Below, piece after piece: positions 37,938-45,593 of a stretch of DNA of 64,000 nucleotides. The notes beneath the pieces were generated by a model. The model was not told the origin of the DNA. It saw only the letters and a program-made list of their open reading frames with translations, and searched no databases. Where the stretch lies: assembly GCF_003665435.1 (NCBI RefSeq), contig NZ_CP023407.1:806001-870000 (forward strand), read 5' to 3'. Numbering within the stretch: position 1 is the first letter of the stretch; each line of letters starts with the position of its first letter. This DNA comes from Streptomyces fungicidicus. GTDB taxonomy: Bacteria > Actinomycetota > Actinomycetes > Streptomycetales > Streptomycetaceae. Both the position numbers and the translations under genes were made by a program.

Positions 37938-38579
37938 ATGGTCTCCGCATCGGTGAGTGTTCCCTCGGGCGGGGCGGCGCTGCCCGGGGACCTCGAGATC
38001 CCCCGCGGGGCGCGCGGGGCGGTGCTGTTCGCGCACGGCAGCGGCAGCTCGCGGCTCAGCCCCCGCAACCGGGCGGTCGCCGCCGCGTTGCGGGAGGCGG
38101 GGTTCGGGACGCTGCTGCTGGACCTGCTGACCCCGGAGGAGGAACGCGAGGACGACGCCACGGGTCGGCACCGCTTCGACATCGGCCTGCTGGCCGGACG
38201 GCTCGCGCATGCCGTCGACTGGCTGGAGCGGCGCGCGGACACCATGGACCTTCCGGTGGGTCTGTTCGGGGCGAGCACGGGAGCGGCGGCGGCGCTGGTG
38301 GCGGCCACCGAGCGGCCCGGGCGGGTGGCGGCGGTCGTCTCCCGGGGCGGGCGCCCGGACCTGGCGGGCGACGCGCTCGGCCTGGTGTCGTGCCCGGTGC
38401 TGCTGGTCGTGGGCGGGGACGACGAGACGGTGCTCGGCCTCAACCGCCGCGCGGCCGGCATGCTGACCGCGCCGCACCGTATCCATGTGGTGCCCGGCGC
38501 CACCCATCTGTTTCCCGAGCCGGGCGCGCTGGAGCAGGTCGCGGCGCTCGCCGCCGACTGGTTCCGCGAACATCTGTGA
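37938..38579 (+). CDS. Dienelactone-hydrolase-type alpha/beta hydrolase
   Basis: A 213-residue alpha/beta hydrolase: nucleophile Ser in GASTG, acid in GGDDE, His in GATHLF. N-terminal LFAHGSGSSRLSPRN supplies the oxyanion hole. Such proteins cleave esters or lactones; the substrate is unknown. AGGAGG stands eight bases before the ATG. Many Streptomyces homologues are fused to or near a phosphoribosyltransferase; none is here. Confidence 0.88.
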   Translation: MVSASVSVPSGGAALPGDLEIPRGARGAVLFAHGSGSSRLSPRNRAVAAALREAGFGTLLLDLLTPEEEREDDATGRHRFDIGLLAGRLAHAVDWLERRADTMDLPVGLFGASTGAAAALVAATERPGRVAAVVSRGGRPDLAGDALGLVSCPVLLVVGGDDETVLGLNRRAAGMLTAPHRIHVVPGATHLFPEPGALEQVAALAADWFREHL

Positions 38580-38587
38580 CCGGCACG

Positions 38588-38625
38588 GGGCGAGCCGCGG
38601 CATGGGTGTTCGCCGCGGCTCGCCC
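38588..38625. terminator. Bidirectional hairpin terminator
   Basis: A 14-bp perfect stem (38588-38601 with 38612-38625) and 10-base loop lie between the convergent hydrolase and esterase genes. Confidence 0.75.
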
Positions 38626-38630
38626 GTTGC

Positions 38631-39635
38631 TCAGTTCGTGAGGCAGGTGACGGTCGGCCAGTTCCAGTTGCCGTTGGCCTGGATCGTCACGCCCCAGTTG
38701 TCGCCGCTGCCGTTGGACCTGGCGACGAGGGTCTGGCTGTCGGGGTAGGAGGTGCTGACGTTCCAGGTCGCGGAGACCTTCGCCGGGGACGGCACCTTCA
38801 TCGTCACGGTCCAGTTGCCGGAGCCGCCGACCGAGACGTTGAGGTTGTAGCGGTCGGCCCAGCGGCTGCCCGCCGACAGGGTCGCGGTGCATGCGGTGCC
38901 GCCACCGCCGCCCCCTCCCCCACCGCCGCCGGAGCCGTCGGGGGCGACGGCGCGGCCGGTCTGCGGGGAGATCATGCCGGCGCACAGGCCCCGCGACGCC
39001 AGGTTCTGGGCGATGCGAGGGATCGCGGCGATAGTGTTGGCCGGCCAGTCGTGCATCAGGATGACCTGGCCGTCGCTCAGCCGGGAGGCGGCCCCCACGA
39101 TCGCGTCGGTGCTCGCGTTGTTCCAGTCCTGCGAGTCGACGTCCCAGATGACCTCGGTCAGGCCGTACTTCGCCTCCACCGAGCGCAGCGTGGAGTTGGT
39201 CTCGCCGTACGGCGGGCGGAACAGTTTCGGTGTGCCGCCGCCGGCGGCCGCCACCGCCTGCTGGGTGCGGGAGATCTCCGAGTCCATCTGCGCCTGGCTG
39301 AGCTGGGTCATGTGCGGGTGGGTGTAGCTGTGGTTGGCGACCCACATCCCGGCGTCCACCTGGGCCTTGACCAGGGACGGGTTGGCGGCGGCGTACTGGC
39401 CCTGGTTGAACATGGTGGCCCGCAGCCCGTTCTGGCGGAGCGCGTTGAGCAGGTTGGTGGTGCTGCCGGTCGAGGGGCCGTCGTCGAAGGTGAGTCCGAC
39501 GTATCCGTTGCAGGCGGCGGCGTGCGACGGTGCGGCGTTGAGGGTGGCGGTGGCGGTGCCCGCCACGGTCAGGGCGGCGACGGCCAGCCCCGACACCAGG
39601 GACCGCGTGGCCGGCTGTCGTTTTCCGGTGCTCAT
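38631..39635 (-). CDS. axeA: Secreted CE4 acetylxylan esterase with CBM2
   Basis: A 334-residue exported protein: signal peptide (about 1-41, ending SHA|A), a CE4 polysaccharide deacetylase domain with LTFDDGPS (Asp51/Asp52) and HSYTHP (His102/His106), a poly-Gly linker and a C-terminal CBM2. It removes acetyl groups from xylan so that xylanase can act. It lies 23 bases after xlnB in the same direction, the xlnB-axeA order of S. lividans. AGGAGGAG stands seven bases before the ATG. Chitin deacetylase activity would be the main alternative. Confidence 0.92.
   Translation of the reverse strand: MSTGKRQPATRSLVSGLAVAALTVAGTATATLNAAPSHAAACNGYVGLTFDDGPSTGSTTNLLNALRQNGLRATMFNQGQYAAANPSLVKAQVDAGMWVANHSYTHPHMTQLSQAQMDSEISRTQQAVAAAGGGTPKLFRPPYGETNSTLRSVEAKYGLTEVIWDVDSQDWNNASTDAIVGAASRLSDGQVILMHDWPANTIAAIPRIAQNLASRGLCAGMISPQTGRAVAPDGSGGGGGGGGGGGTACTATLSAGSRWADRYNLNVSVGGSGNWTVTMKVPSPAKVSATWNVSTSYPDSQTLVARSNGSGDNWGVTIQANGNWNWPTVTCLTN
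38640..38935 (-). repeat. CBM2-linker segment, copy 1 (axeA)
   Basis: DNA encoding the CBM2 and Gly linker of axeA is closely similar to 39662-39957 of xlnB, with long identical runs. It is a direct repeat about 1.02 kb apart, implying duplication or gene conversion. Confidence 0.7.
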
Positions 39636-39658
39636 GTGCGGTGCTCCTCCTCGTGTGG

Positions 39659-40660
39659 TCAGCCCGCGGCGCAGGAGACCGTCGGCCAGTTCCAGTTGCC
39701 GTTGGTCTGGATGGTGGCGCCCCAGTTGTTGCCGCTGCCGTTGGACTTGGCGACGAGCGTCTGGCTGTCGGGGTAGGACGCGGCGGCGTTCCAGGTGGCG
39801 GAGACCTTCGCGGGCGAGGGGACCTTCATCGTCACGGTCCAGTTGCTGGAGCCGCTGACCGAGACGTTGAGGTTGTACCGGTCGCCCCACTTCTCACCGG
39901 CCGACAGTGTCGCGGCGCAGCCGCCGGTGCCGCCGCCACCGCCGCCACCGCCTCCGCCGGAGCCGGACTCACCGACCGTGATGCTGGAGCTGCCGCTGCT
40001 CTGGTAGCCCTCGGTGGCCATGATCATGTAGTTGTGGTTGCCGAGGTTCATGCCGTTGCGTGCCCAGGCGTCGAAGTGGTTGCCGCTGGTGATGGTGCCG
40101 CCCGTGCGCTTGGACTGCCGGACGGACCAGTACTGGTCGAAGGTCTTGGTGCCCTCGATGGAGGGGGCGTTGTACCGGGTCGTCTTGTAGATGTCGTACG
40201 TGCCGCCGTCGCTGGTGACGGTGCCCTTGTAGGTGCCGGTGGGCCGGTAGGTGCCCCAGTTGTCGACGATGTAGTACTCGACGAGCGGGCCGGTGGTCCA
40301 TCCGTAGAGCGTCAGGTACGCGTTGCCGGACGGGTTGAAGGAGCCGGAGTAGTTGACGGTCTTGCGGCCGCCGGTGCTCCAGCCCTTGCCGGCCACGAAG
40401 TTGCCGGTGTTGCTCCACTGGGTGCTGTAACCGCCGCCGGAGCCCAGGTCCATGGAGACGGTTCCCTGGGCGTCGGTCCAGAACGAGTAGTAGTAACCGT
40501 TGTTGGTGCCCGTCTGGTTCGTGGTGATGACCGGGGCCGCGGTGGCGGTGCCGGTGAGGAGGAGCGCGGTGACGGCGGCGAGCGCGATGGTCCAGACGCT
40601 TCTGACGCTCGGCAGCGGGCGGCCGCGACCGCGGACTCTCGGGTGGGCTGACGGGTGCAT
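39659..40660 (-). CDS. xlnB: Secreted GH11 endo-xylanase with CBM2
   Basis: A 333-residue preprotein: Arg-rich signal peptide to about residue 42 (TGTATA|AP), a GH11 jelly-roll domain with nucleophile Glu128 ([12 protein letters not shown]) and acid/base Glu217 ([12 protein letters not shown]), a poly-Gly linker and a C-terminal CBM2. It cuts xylan internally. The ATG at 40660 has AGGAGGCG upstream. A promoter with CGAAAC repeats is at 40706-40755 and a CGAAA-N-TTTCG palindrome at 40883-40895. It is cotranscribed with axeA by position. Confidence 0.95.
   Translation of the reverse strand: MHPSAHPRVRGRGRPLPSVRSVWTIALAAVTALLLTGTATAAPVITTNQTGTNNGYYYSFWTDAQGTVSMDLGSGGGYSTQWSNTGNFVAGKGWSTGGRKTVNYSGSFNPSGNAYLTLYGWTTGPLVEYYIVDNWGTYRPTGTYKGTVTSDGGTYDIYKTTRYNAPSIEGTKTFDQYWSVRQSKRTGGTITSGNHFDAWARNGMNLGNHNYMIMATEGYQSSGSSSITVGESGSGGGGGGGGGGTGGCAATLSAGEKWGDRYNLNVSVSGSSNWTVTMKVPSPAKVSATWNAAASYPDSQTLVAKSNGSGNNWGATIQTNGNWNWPTVSCAAG
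39662..39957 (-). repeat. CBM2-linker segment, copy 2 (xlnB)
   Basis: Partner of 38640-38935. The two CBM2 sequences align over the whole domain (including the [18 protein letters not shown] segment), and both linkers are runs of Gly codons. Confidence 0.7.
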
Positions 40661-40705
40661 GGGGTGCGCCTCCTGTGACGGCTCGGTGGGGGGTGCGATG
40701 CCGGA

Positions 40706-40755
40706 CAGTGTTGGTCTGTGCGCGTCGACCGTCAACAGTTTCGGTAGATGTTTCG
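40706..40755 (-). promoter_or_regulatory. Promoter of xlnB with two CGAAAC direct repeats
   Basis: Leftward: TTGACG (40735-40730), 18 bases, ACACTG (40711-40706), a good SigHrdB-type promoter. Two CGAAAC copies (40743-40738 and 40755-40750) repeat with a 12-base period just upstream of the -35 element. Confidence 0.6.
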
Positions 40756-40882
40756 AATCCTTCGTTCGCTCCACGGCCCGGAAGGATCCGGATTGCCGCA
40801 GCTCAAAATGAATCCAGGACCGGTTGAGTCGAGGGTCCGGATAGTGCGAGCCCACTACAGAACGAAGCATGATGGACAGTCA

Positions 40883-40895
40883 TCGAAACTTTCGA
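40883..40895. promoter_or_regulatory. BxlR-type palindrome upstream of xlnB
   Basis: The 13-base perfect palindrome TCGAAA-C-TTTCGA matches the CGAA-N-TTCG type seen at bxlE, about 150 bases upstream of the xlnB -35 box. It may be an operator acting at a distance. Confidence 0.5.
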
Positions 40896-40909
40896 GCACC
40901 CCCAACAAG

Positions 40910-40948
40910 CACGAAGCCCGGGCGCCTGTTAGGCGTCCGGGCTTCGTG
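40910..40948. terminator. Hairpin terminator downstream of the Rv1733c-like gene
   Basis: An 18-bp stem (40910-40927 with 40931-40948) with one G-T wobble and a 3-base loop, positioned after the leftward gene ending at 40998 and upstream of the xylanase promoter. Confidence 0.7.
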
Positions 40949-40997
40949 TCGCGGACGGGCGGTGTCCGGGGCTCCTCCGAGTCCCGGTGACGCCGGC

Positions 40998-41621
40998 TCA
41001 GGTGGGGGTCGTCCAGCGCGGGGCCGTCTCCGCCCAGGCGATGTCCCACTCGTCGAGGTTGCGGCGGCGCAGGGCGAGGCCGGTCAGGGCGTGGGCGGCG
41101 GCTCCGGTGAGGGCGACGCCGATGGCGGCGAGGAGGGCCCAGCCCATGGCACGGCTGCGGACCTCCTTGCGGGTCAGCGGCGGCTCCGACGCCTCGCCGT
41201 CGGCGGTGACCCAGATGCGGACGGTGTTGCCCGCGGTCAGTCCCGGCTGGACCTCCGTCCGCGTGGTGCGGACCCGCCCGTCCCGGGTGACGACGTGGAC
41301 GTCGACCGGGTAGCGGGTCTTCTTCTCCTCGTCCGAGCCCGGTTCGGGGTGACGGGGGGCGTCCCTGGTGAGGGTCGCGTCCGTCTGGTGCCGGGTCTGG
41401 TTCTGGTGGCGGGCGGTGTCCTCGTAGTGGCCGCGGGCCGCGTCGCCCACCAGCACCGCGGCCACGGGCGCCACGGCCAGTACGGCGACCAGCACCCCGA
41501 GGCCGAACCAGGCCTGGAGGGTGTCGGTGCGCCGGCGCAGGGGGTTGGGCCGCCAGCGCCACAGCAGGGGCCGCGGGGGTGGGCCGGGGGGCGGCTGTGC
41601 CGGAGGTATCTCGCCCGCCAC
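40998..41621 (-). CDS. Rv1733c-family two-helix membrane protein
   Basis: A 207-residue protein with a Pro-rich N-terminus, one helix (about 35-60, FGLGVLVAVLAVAPVAAVLVG), an external domain of about 80 residues, and a second helix (about 155-180). This layout and the RRRTD...AWF start match the Rv1733c family, whose mycobacterial member belongs to the dormancy (DosR) regulon. GTG at 41621 is chosen since GGAAGGAG lies eight bases away; an overlapping ATG upstream is in another frame. It follows the MreB-like gene. Confidence 0.75.
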   Translation of the reverse strand: MAGEIPPAQPPPGPPPRPLLWRWRPNPLRRRTDTLQAWFGLGVLVAVLAVAPVAAVLVGDAARGHYEDTARHQNQTRHQTDATLTRDAPRHPEPGSDEEKKTRYPVDVHVVTRDGRVRTTRTEVQPGLTAGNTVRIWVTADGEASEPPLTRKEVRSRAMGWALLAAIGVALTGAAAHALTGLALRRRNLDEWDIAWAETAPRWTTPT

Positions 41622-41668
41622 GTCATGGCTCCTTCCGGGTTGGGTCGCAGGCAGCTGGGGTGGGTGGG

Positions 41669-42472
41669 TCAGCGGGTCCCGGTGTCCGAGGGGTGGTTGT
41701 GCGCCGCGGCGAGCAGGCGGGCGGCGCCCCGGACGGCCGCGGTGTGCGGGGACGGCACCTGCTGGACCGGGCAGCCGAGGCTGCCGGGGAGGTCGCCGGT
41801 GACGTCGGGCCGCAGCGCGCCCCCGCCCGCCAGGAGGACGCCCCGGCGCAGGGCGGTACGGGTGAGCGAGGTTCGGTCCTGCCGCAGCATCGCGGTCACC
41901 ATGTCGACCACGGCGTCGGAGATGTCGCCGGGCGGCGTGCCGTCGGCCAGGTCGGCGGTGCCCAGCGCGGTGCGGCGGGCGTCGGTGACCGCGCCGTCCG
42001 CGAGCAGCACCACCTCGGTGAGGTGCGCGCCGATGTCCACGACCAGCAGCGGCCGGACGTGGTCGGCGCCGGCCGCGAGGGCCACCGCCCGCGCGCCCGG
42101 GACCGTCAGCACCGCGCGCGGACGGAGGACCTCGACCGCCGTGCGGGCCTCGGTCCGGAAGGCGAGCCCGTCCAGGACCGGCGCCGTGACGACGACCAGC
42201 GGGCGGCCGATGCGGGGCAGCCGGTGCCCCAGCAGCCGGTCCAGCATCCGGGCGGTGCCGGGGGTGTCCACGATGGTGCCGCGCTGGATGGGGTGCACGG
42301 CCCCCGAGCCGGGGAAGGTCACGGTGGGCACGTCGAGGACCATGCCCCGTCCGGCGATCCACGCGCGTGTGCGGGCGCTGCCCAGGTCGAGAGCGATACC
42401 TGAGCAGCGCCGGCACAGCGGCCAGTACCGGTGCCGTGGCGGAGCCGTGCGGGGGCGCCGGATCACGGTCAC
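41669..42472 (-). CDS. Reduced MreB/Mbl-like actin-fold protein
   Basis: A 267-residue actin/Hsp70-fold protein. Phosphate loop 1 is DLGSAR (29-34), phosphate loop 2 DIGAHLTEVVLL (146-157) and the adenosine motif AGGGA (215-219). It is about 70 residues shorter than MreB, consistent with loss of peripheral subdomains; a similar short MreB-like protein exists in S. coelicolor (SCO6166, from memory). It may not polymerise like MreB. GTG at 42472 overlaps the stop of the DksA-like gene (GTGA), so the two are coupled. Confidence 0.8.
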   Translation of the reverse strand: MTVIRRPRTAPPRHRYWPLCRRCSGIALDLGSARTRAWIAGRGMVLDVPTVTFPGSGAVHPIQRGTIVDTPGTARMLDRLLGHRLPRIGRPLVVVTAPVLDGLAFRTEARTAVEVLRPRAVLTVPGARAVALAAGADHVRPLLVVDIGAHLTEVVLLADGAVTDARRTALGTADLADGTPPGDISDAVVDMVTAMLRQDRTSLTRTALRRGVLLAGGGALRPDVTGDLPGSLGCPVQQVPSPHTAAVRGAARLLAAAHNHPSDTGTR

Positions 42473-42843
42473 CGGCCGGCCTCCCTCACCTGCTGGCAGC
42501 GCCCGCAGTAGCGGGCCTGGGGGACGATCAGCAGGCGGTGGCGTTCGACGGTCCGGCGGCACAGGTGGCAGACGCCGTAGTCGCCGGAGTCCATCCGGGC
42601 GAGCGCCGCCTCGACGTCGGCGAGCACCATGCGGGCGGAGGCCGCCAGCTTGATGCCGACCTCGATCTGGGCGGCGTCCGACTGCCGGCGCCGGTCGTCG
42701 GCACGGCTCGAGGAGTAGGTGGCGAACTGCCGCAGCTGCTCCTGCCGGAACAGCTGCTGCTCGTGCAGGTTCTCGCGCAGCGCGGCGAGGTCCTCGGAGG
42801 TGAGGACCGAGTCGCGCTCACCGATGGTCTGATGGGTCACCAC
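42469..42843 (-). CDS. TraR/DksA-type zinc-finger protein 1
   Basis: A 124-residue protein with an N-terminal coiled-coil region (about 20-85) and a C-terminal four-Cys zinc finger (CHLC...CGRC). DksA/TraR proteins insert the coil tip into the RNA polymerase channel and affect transcription with ppGpp. The Asp residues in the coil tip of Escherichia coli DksA are not evident here. GTG at 42843 (or 42840) is the start. It overlaps the MreB-like gene by four bases. Confidence 0.85.
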   Translation of the reverse strand: MVTHQTIGERDSVLTSEDLAALRENLHEQQLFRQEQLRQFATYSSSRADDRRRQSDAAQIEVGIKLAASARMVLADVEAALARMDSGDYGVCHLCRRTVERHRLLIVPQARYCGRCQQVREAGR

Positions 42844-42883
42844 TGCACCCCTTGGGCAGAGCGGGAGAGGAGGACGGATGCGG

Positions 42884-43210
42884 TCAGGCCGCGCGGCGCT
42901 GGCAGGCCACGCAGTACCGGGTGTGCGGGAGGATCTCCAGCCGCTCCGGCGGTACGGCCTTGGAGCAGCCGAGGCAGGTGCCGTAGGTGCCGCCGTCGAC
43001 GCGGGCGAAGGCGTCGTCGATCTCGGCGAGGACCCGCTTGATGGCGTCCTTCTGCGTCGACATCAGGTGGTCCTCGGGGCTCTGCCCGGTTTCGTCGAGG
43101 GCCTTGAGCTGCGCCAGCCGGGTCGAGCGGGCGTGTTCGAGGCGCTGCCGGACCTCGTCTGCGGCCGGGTTCGCGGAACGGGGTTCGGTGCGGGGCAGGT
43201 CGAGCGACAC
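42884..43210 (-). CDS. TraR/DksA-type zinc-finger protein 2
   Basis: A 108-residue protein with a coiled coil and a C-terminal zinc finger (CLGC...CVAC). GTG at 43210 has GGAGGA six bases upstream; upstream sequence shows no conserved coding. It lies 40 bases before the first DksA-like gene, so the order is DksA2, DksA1, MreB-like, Rv1733c-like. Having two DksA-type genes in tandem is unusual. Confidence 0.85.
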   Translation of the reverse strand: MSLDLPRTEPRSANPAADEVRQRLEHARSTRLAQLKALDETGQSPEDHLMSTQKDAIKRVLAEIDDAFARVDGGTYGTCLGCSKAVPPERLEILPHTRYCVACQRRAA

Positions 43211-43300
43211 GGAAGGTCCTCCTTCATGGCGTACGGGTGTTGAGTCCACCCTCGCCCGTTTCCCGCCCCCCGCCCATTGGGCGCGGTACCCATCTGTGCC

Positions 43301-43314
43301 GGGTCCGAGGACCC
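43301..43314. promoter_or_regulatory. GGGTCC-GA-GGACCC palindrome
   Basis: A 14-base palindrome (perfect six-base arms) lies in the 272-base divergent region between the DksA2 gene and the sensor kinase gene. Similar GGGnC palindromes serve NarL/DosR-type response regulators, so the adjacent regulator could bind here. Inference only. Confidence 0.35.
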
Positions 43315-43482
43315 ACCCCGTTGGGAGTGGGTCGGGCGGGCCTCGGGAAATGGGGCGCGTGGCCCATCGACCCGGGGGCGGTCCCCGGTGCACCCTGGCC
43401 GGTGTCCGCCGGGACATGGGGCCCGCTGCCACGAAACGGGGCGGAGTGACCGACAGTAGAGGCAGACGAGAAAGAGGAAGGC

Positions 43483-44460
43483 GTGACCTCCGTGTCCCTG
43501 TACTGGCGGATCTTCGGGCTCAACGCGGTGGTGCTGGGTGGTGCCACCGCGCTGCTGCTGTGGGCCCCGGTGACCGTGTCCGTTCCGGTGCTGCTCACCG
43601 AGGCGGTGATCCTGGTGGGCGGCCTGGGCGTCATGCTCGTCGCCAACGCGGCGCTGCTGCGCATCGGGCTGGCCCCGCTGGACCGGGTGACGCGGCTGAT
43701 GACCACCGTCGACCTGCTGCGTCCCGGTCAGCGGCTGCCCGTGCGCGGCGGCGGTGAGGTCGCCGAGCTGGTCAGCACGTTCAACTCGATGCTGGAGCGG
43801 CTGGAGGGGGAACGCGCCGCGAGCAGCGCCCGCGCGATCCTCGCCCAGGAGGCCGAGCGGCGCCGTATCGCCCAGGAGCTGCACGACGAGGTCGGGCAGA
43901 GCATGACCGCCGTGCTGCTGGCCCTGAAGAGGGCTTCCGACGAGGCGTCTCAGCCGCTGCGCGGTGAACTGCAGCAGGCGCAGGAGATCACCCGGGAGAG
44001 CCTGGACGAGGTGCGCCGGCTGGTGCGCCGGCTGCGTCCCGGCGTACTGGACGATCTCGGGCTGGTGAGCGCGGTCACCTCGCTCGCCACGGAGTTCGCC
44101 ACGCACACCGGGCTGCGCGTGCGGCGCCGCTTCGACTCCGATCTGCCCTCCCTCGACCACGAGACGGAGCTGGTGATCTACCGGGTGGCGCAGGAGAGCC
44201 TGACCAATGCCGCGCGGCACGCCGAGGCGCGGAGCGTGGAGGTGAGCCTGCGCGGCGCCGACGGGTGCGTCGTCCTGGAGGTGGGCGACGACGGCCGCGG
44301 CATCGGCGCCGCGCGCGAGGGCGCCGGACTCCGCGGGATGCGGGAACGGGCCCTGCTGATCGGGGCGGGCCTGGACATCACCAGCCCCGACAGCACCTCC
44401 GCCACACCGGCCGGCACCCGCGTCCGGCTGACCGTGCCCGCCGTCAGGAAGCAGTCATGA
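43483..44460 (+). CDS. NarL-type sensor histidine kinase with HAMP
   Basis: A 325-residue membrane kinase: two helices (about 10-30 and 38-62) with a very short external loop, a HAMP domain (about 62-112), a HisKA_3 dimerisation domain with phospho-His134 (QELHDEVGQ) and a HATPase domain (VGDDGRGIG, then GLRGMRERA). The tiny loop suggests it senses the membrane or an internal signal. GTG at 43483 has GAGGAAGG upstream. It overlaps the response regulator by four bases. Confidence 0.93.
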   Translation: MTSVSLYWRIFGLNAVVLGGATALLLWAPVTVSVPVLLTEAVILVGGLGVMLVANAALLRIGLAPLDRVTRLMTTVDLLRPGQRLPVRGGGEVAELVSTFNSMLERLEGERAASSARAILAQEAERRRIAQELHDEVGQSMTAVLLALKRASDEASQPLRGELQQAQEITRESLDEVRRLVRRLRPGVLDDLGLVSAVTSLATEFATHTGLRVRRRFDSDLPSLDHETELVIYRVAQESLTNAARHAEARSVEVSLRGADGCVVLEVGDDGRGIGAAREGAGLRGMRERALLIGAGLDITSPDSTSATPAGTRVRLTVPAVRKQS

Positions 44461-45143
44461 ACCACCAGGACACCCACGACGACCACCGGACGCACGCGCC
44501 GATCCGGATCCTGCTCGCCGACGACCACGCGCTGGTGCGGCGCGGTGTCCGGCTCATCCTCGACCGGGAGCCGGACCTGCGGGTGGTCGCGGAGGCGGGT
44601 GACGGGGCGGAGGCGATCGCCATGGCCCGCACCCACGACGTCGACCTGGCCGTCCTGGACATCGCCATGCCCCGGCTGACCGGTCTGCAGGCGGCGCGCG
44701 AGCTGACCGCGCTGAAGCCGGGGCTGCGCATCCTGATGCTGACGATGCACGACAACGAGCAGTACCTGTTCCAGGCGCTCAAGGCCGGGGCCGGCGGCTA
44801 TGTGCTGAAGTCCGTCGCGGACCGGGATCTGGTCGCCGCCTGCCGGGCCGCGATGCGGGACGAGCCGTTCCTGTACCCGGGCGCGGTGACCGCGCTGATC
44901 CGCAACTACCTCGACCGGGTCCGGCACGGCGAGGAGGCTCCCGAGCAGCTGCTGACCCCGCGCGAGGAGGAGGTGCTCAAGCTCGTCGCCGAGGGGCACT
45001 CCTCGAAGGAGATCGCCGAACTGCTGTTCATCAGCGTCAAGACGGTGCAGCGGCACCGTGAGAACCTGCTGCACAAGCTGGGTCTGCGGGACCGCCTCGA
45101 GCTGACCCGCTACGCGATCCGAGCCGGGCTCGTCGAGCCTTGA
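44457..45143 (+). CDS. NarL/FixJ-type response regulator
   Basis: A 228-residue response regulator: receiver domain with Asp22/Asp23 and phospho-Asp68 (AVLDIAMP), Lys in YVLKS, and a LuxR-type DNA-binding domain at 160-222 (LTPREEEVLKLVAEGHSSKEIAE). The start overlaps the kinase stop (ATGA). The regulon is unknown; the divergent DksA-MreB-Rv1733c cluster is the obvious candidate. Confidence 0.93.
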   Translation: MNHQDTHDDHRTHAPIRILLADDHALVRRGVRLILDREPDLRVVAEAGDGAEAIAMARTHDVDLAVLDIAMPRLTGLQAARELTALKPGLRILMLTMHDNEQYLFQALKAGAGGYVLKSVADRDLVAACRAAMRDEPFLYPGAVTALIRNYLDRVRHGEEAPEQLLTPREEEVLKLVAEGHSSKEIAELLFISVKTVQRHRENLLHKLGLRDRLELTRYAIRAGLVEP

Positions 45144-45550
45144 CGACCTGCCGGCGGCGACGCTCCGCCCTCCTTCCGTTCCGGGCCGCCTCGGCGGCCC
45201 TCGCCGCGTTCGCGGCCGTACTGCTGACCCTCGGGTTCACCGGCGGCACGGAACCCGTGTCCGCCACCGGTGCGTTCTCCGCGCCGGTCTCCCGCTCGGC
45301 GTACTCCTCCGACACCCTCCCGCACGGCGACGACGCCTACGTCGGCGCGCGCACCCTGTTCAGCAGGCCGGAGCGGGACGCCGGCGAGCGGACGGTGCCC
45401 GCCGGGCACCTGCTCTTCACCGCGGCGCACACTCCGCCGGTGCCGCCCCGCCCGGCCCGGCCCGCGCCGGTGGCCGGGCACGCGCCGCCGGCCGCCGCGC
45501 ACGTCCCGTCGGATCTCGGGCGGGCACCGCCCCCGGCCTCCAGCACCTGA
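45140..45550 (+). CDS. Small exported Ala/Pro-rich protein, TTG start
   Basis: A 136-residue hypothetical. An Arg-rich start and a hydrophobic segment (about 11-33, FRAASAALAAFAAVLLTLGFTG) form a signal peptide or anchor; the remainder is polar, then Pro/Ala-rich. The TTG start overlaps the regulator's TGA (TTGA), so this may be a third gene of the two-component operon. Codon usage is Streptomyces-like, but no family is recognised. A pseudo start or non-coding opening cannot be excluded. Confidence 0.5.
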   Translation: MTTCRRRRSALLPFRAASAALAAFAAVLLTLGFTGGTEPVSATGAFSAPVSRSAYSSDTLPHGDDAYVGARTLFSRPERDAGERTVPAGHLLFTAAHTPPVPPRPARPAPVAGHAPPAAAHVPSDLGRAPPPASST

Positions 45551-45593
45551 GATCCCTCTTCTTCCTTTTTCCGCGTGCCTGCTGGAGGCATCT

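Noticed and set aside
38905..38935. CCG/CCT-rich tract in axeA (and 39925-39957 in xlnB) considered as a microsatellite with frameshift
   Set aside because: It encodes an in-frame poly-Gly linker in both genes; the reading frames stay open through the CBM2 domains.
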